A stretch of 12,470 nucleotides of DNA from Chitinophagales bacterium (GTDB taxonomy: Bacteria; Bacteroidota; Bacteroidia; Chitinophagales; UBA2359), in the NCBI GenBank assembly GCA_020629335.1, contig JAHDDN010000123.1, positions 1 to 12,470 of the forward strand, read 5' to 3'. The translations under genes and the position numbers were made by a program. Shown piece by piece: positions 1 through 6,502 of this stretch (positions are counted from its first letter, which is position 1; every line of letters starts with the position of its first letter). The notes below the pieces were generated by a model, which did not search any database, was not told the DNA's origin, and saw only the letters and a list, made by a program, of their open reading frames with translations.

Positions 1-2
1 TA

Positions 3-188
3 GCTCTTCAATTACGAAGGTTATACTGCAAACAGCATACCTATATTAAGAATATTAGGGCTTTGTTTGGAGATTTTTTCCAATCTAAAACCCTATTAAC
101 GCCATACACTTATGTAATTTCCTACTTCTTAGACGACAAAGCTCAAAAAAATCACATTTTATCGTATAGTACATTTACGAATATTTAA
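3..188 (+). other. Possible 3' end of an upstream gene (edge-open frame, weak)
   Basis: Reading from base 3, the frame is open from the left edge for 61 codons and stops at TAA 186-188. The translation begins ALQLRRLYCK and ends SYSTFTNI, and I do not recognise it. An open run of this length is somewhat unlikely by chance in such AT-rich DNA. However, it uses AGG and CGA arginine codons that look rarer in the neighbouring genes, and it contains a hairpin (56-95). It could be the tail of a plus-strand gene or non-coding DNA. The other frames are closed repeatedly, so bases 189-299 hold no gene. Confidence 0.2.
56..95. repeat. Imperfect hairpin upstream of the aminotransferase gene
   Basis: TAGGG (56-60) pairs with CCCTA (91-95), TTT (62-64) with AAA (87-89), and TTGGA (67-71) with TCCAA (79-83), around a T-rich loop. 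The stem has internal mismatches and no T-tract follows on either side. It may be a weak terminator for a gene to the left or a chance palindrome. No function can be assigned from sequence alone. Confidence 0.3.
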
Positions 189-299
189 GTGATCGCATTA
201 TGTATCTGAATGACTCCTAATTTTAAGGTATAAATTTTGATATTAAAAAGCTGTCATGATTGAATTTTTAGTATTTTTACAACTTAATTTTTATCAAAC

Positions 300-1517
300 A
301 TGAAAACAGTAATGGATAATCCAACACAATACTTATCTGATCGGATAAAAAATCTGGCAGAATCTGCGACTATTAAAATGGCAGAGTTAAGTAGGGAATT
401 AAAGGCTCAAGGCATAGATGTAATTAGCCTAAGCTTAGGAGAACCTGATTTTGCTACTCCTGATCATATCAGAGAAGCCGCTAAACAAGCGATTGATGAC
501 GGTTATAATAGTTATACGCCTGTACCTGGCTATCTTGAATTAAGAGAAGCTATTAGTAATAAATTCAAAAGAGATAACGGCTTAGATTATGCTCCATCTC
601 AAATAGTTGCCTCCACAGGAGCTAAACAATCAATTGCCAACTTAATTTTGGCAATGGTTAATCCAGGAGAGGAAGTGATACTGCCTTCTCCTTATTGGGT
701 GAGCTATGAAGCACAAATCTTGTTAGCAGAAGGCAAAGTAGTCAGTGTAGATGCAACTTTAGAAAATGATTTCAAAATCACTCCAGAACAATTAGAGGCT
801 GCAATTACCGATAAAACGAAGATTTTCTTATTCTCTTCTCCATGTAATCCTACAGGAGCCGTTTATACAGAAGATGAATTACGTGGCTTAGCTGATGTTA
901 TTGCAAAGCATGAAGGGATATACGTGGTTGCTGATGAAATATACGAACATATTAACTTCACAGATGCACATGCCAGCATGGGTACCTTCGAAAATATGAA
1001 AGATAGAGTCATCACTGTCAACGGCTTGTCTAAAGGCTTCGCTATGACTGGATGGCGCTTGGGCTATATTGGCGCACCTAGCTGGATAGCCAAAGCTTGT
1101 AGTAAAATGCAAGGACAGTTTACTTCTGGAACTTGCTGTATTACTCAAAGAGCAGCCATCACGGCACTCACTGGTGATTTAGAGCCGACTTATAAGATGC
1201 GTGATGCTTTCTTAAAAAGACGAGAACTGATATTGGGCCTATTAAATGATATGCCAGGTATTAAAACAAATGTACCACAAGGTGCCTTCTACGTCTTCCC
1301 AGATGCAAGCGCCTTAATTGGTAAATCGAATGGAGAAACAACTATTAATAATATCGATGATTTCTGTATGTATCTAGTCAATGATGCCCATGTATCTGTG
1401 GTACCAGGTAGTGCGTTCGGTAATGATAATTGTTTCCGTATTTCTTATGCTGCTTCTGAAGAAACATTGACTGAAGCAATGAGAAGAATTAAGGCAAGTA
1501 TAGTAAAGCTGAGTTAA
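300..1517 (+). CDS. Class I PLP-dependent aminotransferase (aspartate/prephenate aminotransferase type)
   Basis: This 405-residue protein is full length for the bacterial aspartate aminotransferase subgroup I-gamma. It should transfer an amino group between an acidic amino acid (Asp or Glu) and a 2-oxo acid, using cytoplasmic pyridoxal phosphate. Visible signatures are GEPD (47-50), the YTPVPG segment (72-77), NPTG with the cofactor-binding Asn183, Asp212 and Tyr215 in VVADEIY, and the Schiff-base lysine Lys245 in SKGFAMTGWRLGY. Arg380 in CFRISYA should hold the substrate alpha-carboxylate. Lys109 in TGAKQ matches, from memory of the Thermus-type enzyme, the residue contacting the distal carboxylate. 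This favours aspartate, glutamate or prephenate as substrate; the exact one is not decided here. ATG 300 was chosen for its A/T-rich leader, with Met5 (312) as an alternative. A strong terminator follows, so the gene is probably monocistronic. Confidence 0.95.
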   Translation: MKTVMDNPTQYLSDRIKNLAESATIKMAELSRELKAQGIDVISLSLGEPDFATPDHIREAAKQAIDDGYNSYTPVPGYLELREAISNKFKRDNGLDYAPSQIVASTGAKQSIANLILAMVNPGEEVILPSPYWVSYEAQILLAEGKVVSVDATLENDFKITPEQLEAAITDKTKIFLFSSPCNPTGAVYTEDELRGLADVIAKHEGIYVVADEIYEHINFTDAHASMGTFENMKDRVITVNGLSKGFAMTGWRLGYIGAPSWIAKACSKMQGQFTSGTCCITQRAAITALTGDLEPTYKMRDAFLKRRELILGLLNDMPGIKTNVPQGAFYVFPDASALIGKSNGETTINNIDDFCMYLVNDAHVSVVPGSAFGNDNCFRISYAASEETLTEAMRRIKASIVKLS

Positions 1518-1530
1518 AAAACTTGTTAAA

Positions 1531-1580
1531 GCATAAAAAAATAGAGCCCTGTATTTAATAGGTCTCTATTTTTTTTATGC
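1531..1580. terminator. Long bidirectional hairpin terminator after the aminotransferase gene
   Basis: GCAT, a run of seven A and TAGAG on the left pair with CTCTA, a run of eight T and ATGC on the right. One mismatch (C/T) then precedes a CC/GG extension, closing a short AT-rich loop (about 1551-1560). The stem is followed by a T-run on the plus strand and, by symmetry, on the minus strand. It begins 13 bases after the aminotransferase stop codon. This is the clearest intrinsic terminator in the window. Confidence 0.9.
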
Positions 1581-1655
1581 CCCCTATATTTTGAAAGCTA
1601 ATACATTCCTCTTAATTTTAACGCCTATAATATATTTTATACAAAATGGCTATTT

Positions 1656-2657
1656 GTGGGAGAACATGATAATATAAGGAAGGTACTAGACGCATTCTTC
1701 GATTTAAAAGTATTTGTAATCGGAGATGTAATGGTAGACGAATACCTAAATGGTAAAGCAACACGAATCTCTCCAGAGGCACCTGTCCCTGTTGTAAACC
1801 TAGATGAAAGAGAATTAAGACTTGGTGGTGCTGCCAATGTCGCTTTTAATTTACGTGAATTAGGCGCTTCTCCAACTATATTTTCTGTTATTGGTGATGA
1901 TGCTTACGGGCATATGCTCAAAGAGTTAATGCAAGACGCCCATATCAATCATCAATTTGTCATACCAGATAAAGATCGTAAAACAACGGTCAAAACTCGT
2001 ATTTATAGTGGCCAACAGCAACTTCTACGCTATGATAATGAAAGTACTCACTCAATTGATAATGAGATGGAGCTTTCTATGCTGGATAATATCATTGATC
2101 GTCTTTATGAAGGAAAGCCTAATGTGGTCATTTTTCAAGACTATAATAAGGGTTTTCTAACTAAGAAATTAATTGCTAACGTAATATACAATTGCAAAAA
2201 ACTCAATATCCCTACCATAGTAGATCCCAAAAAAGACAATTTCTTTGAATATAAAGGTTGTACTGCCTTTAAGCCTAATCTAAAGGAAATTTCTACTGCA
2301 TTAGAAATGGATATCAAAAGTGATGATGCCCTTGGCTTAGTAGAAGCAGACAATAAACTTCGTGAAGTCTTAGAACACACTTATAGCATCATTACGCTTT
2401 CAGAAAATGGCATGTATGTCAGTTCTCCCAATAAGCGAGATCATATAGAAGCTTATCCTAAAACGATAGTGGATGTATGTGGTGCTGGAGATACTGTCGT
2501 TAGTATTTTGGCACTGGGTATGGCGCTTAAGCTCGATATAGTGGCGACAGCCGAATTAGCCAACTTGGCCGCCAGTATTGTCTGTGAATCAGTAGGCGTT
2601 GTTCCAGTAAATAGAGAACGCCTCTTAATGGAATCTTTAAGGGTTATGACCTCTTAA
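1656..2657 (+). CDS. rfaE1: PfkB-family kinase, RfaE1/HldE kinase-domain type (heptose-7-phosphate kinase)
   Basis: This 333-residue cytoplasmic sugar kinase matches the N-terminal kinase domain of the bifunctional ADP-heptose enzyme. That domain phosphorylates D-glycero-D-manno-heptose 7-phosphate at C1 for lipopolysaccharide core synthesis. The opening GDVMVDEYLNGKATRISPEAP (23-43) is diagnostic of the RfaE1 subgroup, followed by the PfkB box GGAANVA (57-63). The C-terminal ATP/anion-hole motif is DVCGAGDT, with catalytic base Asp279. No cytidylyltransferase (RfaE2) domain follows, so the adenylyl transfer must be encoded elsewhere. The start is GTG 1656. No in-frame ATG lies near it, and the resulting N-terminus has the usual family length. 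An out-of-frame ATG at 1646 opens a 7-codon frame ending at 1669. The neighbours are not lipopolysaccharide genes, so the physiological sugar is inferred from family only. Confidence 0.88.
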   Translation: MGEHDNIRKVLDAFFDLKVFVIGDVMVDEYLNGKATRISPEAPVPVVNLDERELRLGGAANVAFNLRELGASPTIFSVIGDDAYGHMLKELMQDAHINHQFVIPDKDRKTTVKTRIYSGQQQLLRYDNESTHSIDNEMELSMLDNIIDRLYEGKPNVVIFQDYNKGFLTKKLIANVIYNCKKLNIPTIVDPKKDNFFEYKGCTAFKPNLKEISTALEMDIKSDDALGLVEADNKLREVLEHTYSIITLSENGMYVSSPNKRDHIEAYPKTIVDVCGAGDTVVSILALGMALKLDIVATAELANLAASIVCESVGVVPVNRERLLMESLRVMTS

Positions 2658-2694
2658 TCTTTGTCTTTTATCCTCTATTCTTATTATTCTTACT

Positions 2695-2702
2695 TACCTT
2701 TG
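2695..2702 (+). promoter_or_regulatory. Putative Bacteroidota -7 box (TACCTTTG) for the dehydrogenase gene
   Basis: TACCTTTG exactly fits the TAnnTTTG -7 consensus known for the Bacteroidota primary sigma factor. It lies 14 bases before the start codon, which implies a very short leader. A TTTG at 2660-2663 is too far upstream (31 bases) to serve as the -33 element, so only half of the promoter is convincing. It suggests the dehydrogenase can be transcribed independently of the kinase gene. Confidence 0.5.
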
Positions 2703-2716
2703 CGAAAAAGTAAGAT

Positions 2717-3529
2717 ATGGATCTGAAGGATAAAGTTATTATTGTTACTGGCGCATCTTCTGGCATAGGCAAAGCCATTGCTTATGAATTAGGTTTCAAA
2801 AAATCAAAAGTCGTCTTAGCTGCCCGCCGAATAGAAAAGCTCAAGGATATTGAAGCTGAATTAAAGACTGTAGGAATTGAGGTATTTTCTTGCCCAACAG
2901 ACGTCAGTAAAGAAGCTGACTGCAAAAATCTCATAGAAAAAACAATTGAACGCTTTGGTACTATAGATGTCCTGATCAATAATGCTGGGATTTCTATGCG
3001 AGCCATGTTTGCAGATACCGAATTAGATGTCTTAAGACGTGTAATGGATGTCAACTTCTGGGGAACTGTGATGTGTACTAAGTATGCAATGCCCCACCTT
3101 ACAAAATCAAAAGGCACTGTCATTGGAGTTTCTTCTGTAGCTGGATATAGAGGTTTACCAGGACGTACTGGTTATTCTGCTTCTAAATTTGCGATGCACG
3201 GTTTCCTAGAGGCATTGCGAACAGAGAATTATAATACAGGTGTCAATGTATTATTGATCTGCCCAGGCTTTACAGCTAGCGAAATTAGAGAAACCGCTTT
3301 AGTAGCAGATGGCTCTCAACAAGGTAAATCGCCTAAAGAAGAGGATAAAATGATGACGGCTGAAGAAGTAGCCAAAGAAGTAATTAAGTCTATTGAAAAT
3401 AATACCAGAGATAAGGTGCTAACTCGTCAAGGTAAAATGACTGTAATGGTCAACAAGTTAATGCCTTCTTTTATGGATAAGATGGTTTTTAATCATTTTA
3501 AGAAAGAGGATGATAGTCCGTTAAAATAG
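2717..3529 (+). CDS. Short-chain dehydrogenase/reductase (SDR), classical type
   Basis: This 270-residue cytoplasmic NAD(P)-dependent oxidoreductase has the classical Rossmann fold. The dinucleotide-binding motif TGASSGIG lies at 11-18, an AARR pair after beta-strand 2 suggests NADP preference, and NNAG is at 88-91. The catalytic tetrad is Asn113, Ser140, Tyr153 and Lys157 (YSASK). PGF after beta-strand 6 is also typical. The last 70 residues (KEEDKMMTAEEVAKEVI and a basic/hydrophobic tail) resemble the extended C-terminus of DltE/YqjQ-like SDRs, but the substrate cannot be named. The gene lies 59 bases after the kinase stop, with its own putative -7 box. ATG 2717 is preceded by an A-rich leader (GAAAAAGTAAGAT), as expected in this phylum. 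It is convergent with the histidine kinase gene. Confidence 0.93.
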   Translation: MDLKDKVIIVTGASSGIGKAIAYELGFKKSKVVLAARRIEKLKDIEAELKTVGIEVFSCPTDVSKEADCKNLIEKTIERFGTIDVLINNAGISMRAMFADTELDVLRRVMDVNFWGTVMCTKYAMPHLTKSKGTVIGVSSVAGYRGLPGRTGYSASKFAMHGFLEALRTENYNTGVNVLLICPGFTASEIRETALVADGSQQGKSPKEEDKMMTAEEVAKEVIKSIENNTRDKVLTRQGKMTVMVNKLMPSFMDKMVFNHFKKEDDSPLK

Positions 3530-3534
3530 TTATT

Positions 3535-3605
3535 AGCAAGCACAAATGGAAAACACTTGTGCTATAAGCAGTATAAGCAAGCACAAGTGAAAAACACTTG
3601 CGCAA
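3535..3605. repeat. Tandem pair of near-identical hairpins between convergent genes
   Basis: A unit of about 28 bases, beginning AGCAAGCACAA and ending CACTTG(T/C)GC, occurs twice at a 41-base period (starts 3535 and 3576). Each copy is a hairpin. AGCACAAATG (3539-3548) pairs with CACTTGTGCT (3554-3563) around GAAAA, and GCACAAGTG (3581-3589) pairs with CACTTGCGC (3595-3603) around AAAAA. Each stem has one A/C mismatch, at different positions. They fill the 85-base gap between the dehydrogenase and kinase stop codons. They probably end transcription in both directions or protect 3' ends, although no U-tract follows them. Confidence 0.75.
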
Positions 3606-3614
3606 TAAAGAATA

Positions 3615-4910
3615 TTAGAATTTGATTTCAAAAACGGTTCGGTTTTCGGAAATGGTTTTTAGAGAAAAACTCCATTCATGCTGGTGTAATATTTCTCGTA
3701 CAAGGGTTAATCCTATTCCTTGTCCTTGTGCTTTAGAGCTGTAGAAGGGAGTAAATATTTGTTCACTGATGGCTGGGTCAATTCCTTTTCCATTGTCAGT
3801 AATACATAAGTTAGCTGGAAAAGAATTGGTACTTAATATAATTTCTCCATTTTCTTCTATGGCTTCAACAGAATTTTTAATGATATTAACGAGGGCTTGC
3901 TCCAATTGCTCTTGATCTGCTTGTATATAAATCGGATTAGGTGATAATTGGGTGATGATCTTAATATTTTTCATTTGGGCTTCAACTGACATTAGCGTAG
4001 CGATGCTTTGGGCTACTTCATTTAGTTCTATTCTTTTCTTATTTGGTTGAGGCAAGCGAACTACTTTGGCAAAGTTTTGCATGAATGTATTGAGCCTATC
4101 ATTTCGATTAATGGAAATATCTATGGCTGATTGATACTCTGCTTGCATATCTTCAGGAATAGAAGGTTGAAAATGAGCGAGAGATTGTAAAATAGAATTA
4201 ATCGGTCCTATCGAATTATTAACCTCATGGGCCATCATCCGAATTACTTTACCATAGGCTCTTTTTTCTGTTTTGAGTATTTCGTTAGAGAGTTCTTCTA
4301 TCATAATAAACTCCCGCTCAAATCCTCTATCAATGAACTTAGATTTTTGACATTTGAATTGTTCTAATCCCTCCAGTTTAATAGTTTTGGCTTCTCCTAC
4401 AGCTAATTCTTTTAATTGATGGATAATGGGATGATTGATCTTATCAATAGATTCTCCTTTAACACTATCCTCTTGATTCAATATGGCTAAAGCTCTTGGA
4501 TTGATCTCTGTGATTTCTCCATCGAAATTGAGTAGAATGATTCCTGTGGGGGAAGCATTGATCAGTTTGATCAAAAAATAGTGCTGCTCTTGTTGGTGTA
4601 CTCTCTCATGCCTTAGTCGATCAATCATTTCATTATAGACTGAAATGAGTTGATCCATTTCTTGTGAACCTGTCTTTAAAAATTTAGTAGTAAAATCTTG
4701 ATCTTTGATCGCATCTACACCAGATAAAATAAAATTAATGGGTTGACTGATCGATTGATAGAGTTTATAGGCCAGATAGCTCAAAAGTATTAAAGATAAT
4801 TCCGCAATGATTAAGTAGAGCGGTTTTTCCTTGAATAGAAAAAAGCTCAGTACTGCTATTGCTGTAATCAGTAGGGAAATAAATAAGCTATATTTGGCTT
4901 TAAGCGTCAT
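3615..4910 (-). CDS. Membrane sensor histidine kinase, NtrY-like (HAMP-PAS-HisKA-HATPase)
   Basis: This inner-membrane kinase has 431 residues from ATG 4910. It autophosphorylates on histidine and should pass phosphate to the adjacent response regulator. Two transmembrane helices (about 9-26 and 31-49) are joined by only about five residues, so there is no periplasmic sensor domain. A HAMP-like linker (about 50-100) and a PAS-like domain (about 110-195, with SPTGIILLN and GEITEIN) follow. The HisKA motif MMAHEVNNSIGPI carries His228. The ATPase has an N box (LVNIIKNSVEAI), G1 (DNGKGID, Asp372), an F box (FTPFYSSK) and G2 (GQGIGL). ATG 4910 overlaps the regulator gene by 11 bases. In-frame ATGs at 4922 and 4949 would lengthen the overlap and add a polar extension before helix 1. 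The overlap suggests translational coupling. The signal is unknown. Confidence 0.92.
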   Translation of the reverse strand: MTLKAKYSLFISLLITAIAVLSFFLFKEKPLYLIIAELSLILLSYLAYKLYQSISQPINFILSGVDAIKDQDFTTKFLKTGSQEMDQLISVYNEMIDRLRHERVHQQEQHYFLIKLINASPTGIILLNFDGEITEINPRALAILNQEDSVKGESIDKINHPIIHQLKELAVGEAKTIKLEGLEQFKCQKSKFIDRGFEREFIMIEELSNEILKTEKRAYGKVIRMMAHEVNNSIGPINSILQSLAHFQPSIPEDMQAEYQSAIDISINRNDRLNTFMQNFAKVVRLPQPNKKRIELNEVAQSIATLMSVEAQMKNIKIITQLSPNPIYIQADQEQLEQALVNIIKNSVEAIEENGEIILSTNSFPANLCITDNGKGIDPAISEQIFTPFYSSKAQGQGIGLTLVREILHQHEWSFSLKTISENRTVFEIKF

Positions 4911-6261
4911 GTGGAATATCATATTTTTCCAGCCTTCTGTATAGTGCATTTCTACTAATACCTAAGGAGCGAGCGACCTTACTGATATTTGCCTGATGAA
5001 ATTCCATCGCTTTTATAATCATTTGGATTTCCATTTCTTCTATCGTAATGGTTCCCACAGCAGGCATGCTATTGGCTGAGTTAGCCTGTAAGTTAATCAA
5101 TTGGCTTTCAAAATCGCTAATTTCCAATTCATTTTTTGGAGAAACTAGTACGGTTCGTTCTACCACATTTTTTAATTGGCGGATATTTCCTGGAAAGGGG
5201 CGTTCTCCAAGCCATCTTAATGCTTTTTTACTCACGCTTAAATTAGGGCGATTGTAGATGGCTTTTAAATTATTGATAAAGAAATTTACTAGTAGCGGTA
5301 TATCGGTATTGCGTTCTCTTAAAGAGGGCAACTGTAAACTAATGAGGTTAATTCTATAATAAAGATCTTCTCTGAATGTGCCATCAGCCACCATTTTTTC
5401 CAGGTTTTTATTGGTGGCACTAATGACTCTTATATTCACTTTTTTGGTTTGGCTACTACCAAGTGGCTCGAAGCTTTTTTCTTGAAGAACTCTTAATAAT
5501 TTTACTTGGGCACTTTTATCTAAATCCCCAATTTCGTCTAAAAAAATAGTTCCTGTATTAGCTAATTCAAATCGGCCAATGCGGTCAGTATGTGCATCGG
5601 TAAAAGCACCTTTCTTGTGTCCAAACATTTCGCTTTCAAATAGGCTGGTAGAAATACCTCCTAAGTTGACTTTTACAAAGGGATTATTTTGGCGAAGGCT
5701 ATTTTGGTGAATGGCTTCGGCTATTAATTCCTTACCAGTTCCGCTTTCACCTAATATTAATACACTGGCATCAGTCTGACTAATTCTGCTAAGAGTTTGA
5801 AGAACATTAATAATAGTAGGGTGTTCTCCTACGATATTATCTAAGTGATAGTTTTGGTTCAGTTCTTTTCTGGTAACATCCTCTACAACTGATTTAGAAA
5901 TTTGCAGGCAAGAGCGAATGGATTCCAATAAATGATTGTTATCCCAAGGTTTAGTGAGAAAATCCCTTGCACCTCCTTTCATCCCTTCAATAGCTAACTC
6001 CATACTCCCCCAACCTGTCAATAATATAATAGGTACACTAGTCGCAATAGCTCGAATTTCTCTTAATAAGGCTAATCCTTGTTTACCAGAAGTATCAATA
6101 CTGAAATTCATATCCAATATAATCAGTTCTGGTAGTTCTTCGGCTATCATTTGCAAAGCTTGCTCGGGGCCTTCTGCTCCTTTAAAAGCAAAGCCGTTTT
6201 GTTTAAAAAGGAAACTAAGAGAGGCCCGAACGGCCATATCATCATCTATTACTAAAATCAT
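4900..6261 (-). CDS. NtrC-family sigma-54-dependent response regulator (receiver-AAA+-HTH)
   Basis: This 453-residue protein has the standard three-domain layout. The receiver (1-118) has acidic residues 6-8, phospho-acceptor Asp50 in LIILDMNFS with a lengthened following loop, Thr82 and Lys104. The AAA+ domain (about 140-375) has Walker A GESGTGKE (171-178), Walker B GTIFLDEIGDL (Asp242, Glu243) and likely arginine-finger residues near 298-304. The Fis-type helix-turn-helix is at about 426-449. The sigma-54 contact loop reads GAFTDA (218-223) instead of the usual GAFTGA. When phosphorylated by the kinase just downstream it should oligomerise and activate sigma-54 promoters. The adjacent exporter operon is the likely target, inferred from position. 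ATG 6261 begins directly at the receiver's first strand (MILVIDDD). A palindromic element lies just upstream. Confidence 0.95.
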   Translation of the reverse strand: MILVIDDDMAVRASLSFLFKQNGFAFKGAEGPEQALQMIAEELPELIILDMNFSIDTSGKQGLALLREIRAIATSVPIILLTGWGSMELAIEGMKGGARDFLTKPWDNNHLLESIRSCLQISKSVVEDVTRKELNQNYHLDNIVGEHPTIINVLQTLSRISQTDASVLILGESGTGKELIAEAIHQNSLRQNNPFVKVNLGGISTSLFESEMFGHKKGAFTDAHTDRIGRFELANTGTIFLDEIGDLDKSAQVKLLRVLQEKSFEPLGSSQTKKVNIRVISATNKNLEKMVADGTFREDLYYRINLISLQLPSLRERNTDIPLLVNFFINNLKAIYNRPNLSVSKKALRWLGERPFPGNIRQLKNVVERTVLVSPKNELEISDFESQLINLQANSANSMPAVGTITIEEMEIQMIIKAMEFHQANISKVARSLGISRNALYRRLEKYDIPHDA

Positions 6262-6267
6262 ATTTTC

Positions 6268-6492
6268 GTTTTTTGCGCGAGGGATAGTAGCGGTATGGGG
6301 CGTCCATGCGTCCGCTTACGGAACTTAGTGATGCGCAGGCTCCAATAAGAGACAAGCAGCACTTAGTGTAGTAGTGGGCGCATAGCCGCATAAGAGCGGA
6401 TAGCCCGACCCGATCCTTATTTTTCATCGGTGGGCGGACACATAGGTCCGCCCCTACGGGCCGATGAAAAATAAGGATCGGGACGCGCCCTA
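6268..6492. mobile_element. GC-rich, highly structured intergenic repeat (MITE-like element)
   Basis: This stretch is markedly richer in G+C than its neighbours and fills nearly the whole 241-base gap. It is built of nested inverted repeats: TCCGCT (6311-6316) with AGCGGA (6395-6400), ATGCGC (6331-6336) with GCGCAT (6378-6383), and the large perfect palindrome at 6409-6482. GGGCGTCC (6298-6305) also matches GGACGCGCCC (6481-6490) in reverse with a two-base bulge. ACTTAGTG occurs twice (6323, 6361). A six-base ATTTTC flanks both ends (6262-6267, 6493-6498) and could be a target duplication, but it is low complexity. There is no transposase or convincing reading frame. It resembles GC-rich intergenic repeats I recall from other Bacteroidota genomes. 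The exact boundaries are an estimate. Confidence 0.6.
6409..6482. repeat. Perfect 22-bp inverted repeat enclosing an inner perfect palindrome
   Basis: The arms at 6409-6430 (starting CCCGATCC, ending CATCGG) and 6461-6482 (starting CCGATG, ending GGATCGGG) are exact reverse complements over 22 bases. Between them, GGGCGGAC (6432-6439) and GTCCGCCC (6446-6453) form a second exact stem around a six-base loop. Transcribed RNA would fold into a long two-tier hairpin with a small CCTACGGG side bulge (6453-6460). No T-tract follows, so a terminator role is uncertain. The design is typical of small palindromic repeats that spread through genomes. Confidence 0.9.
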
Positions 6493-6502
6493 ATTTTCAA
6501 TT

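Noticed and set aside
225..241. TAAATTTTG as a -7 promoter box for the aminotransferase
   Set aside because: It has one base too many to fit TAnnTTTG and no TTTG at the -33 spacing. It is too weak to list.
2782..3123. Minus-strand 113-codon frame opposite the dehydrogenase
   Set aside because: The plus-strand frame carries complete SDR motifs, and the antisense frame has no recognisable signature.
3535..3605. CRISPR-like repeat
   Set aside because: There are only two copies with no unique spacer of constant length, and each unit is itself a hairpin between convergent genes. No cas gene is present.
5936..6328. Plus-strand 130-codon frame opposite the regulator receiver domain
   Set aside because: It is antisense to a clearly conserved receiver domain, and its product is a low-complexity Ser/Ile/Pro mix. 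It is a shadow of the real gene.
6300..6408. tRNA-like or known structured RNA in the GC-rich region
   Set aside because: The stems do not form a cloverleaf, and I see no T-loop or anticodon arm. I do not recognise a known riboswitch core.
6242..6427. Minus-strand 61-codon frame running through the GC-rich repeat into the regulator gene
   Set aside because: It lies inside the palindromic repeat, overlaps the regulator start in another frame, and its translation has no domain-like pattern. It is best explained as a chance frame in repeat DNA.
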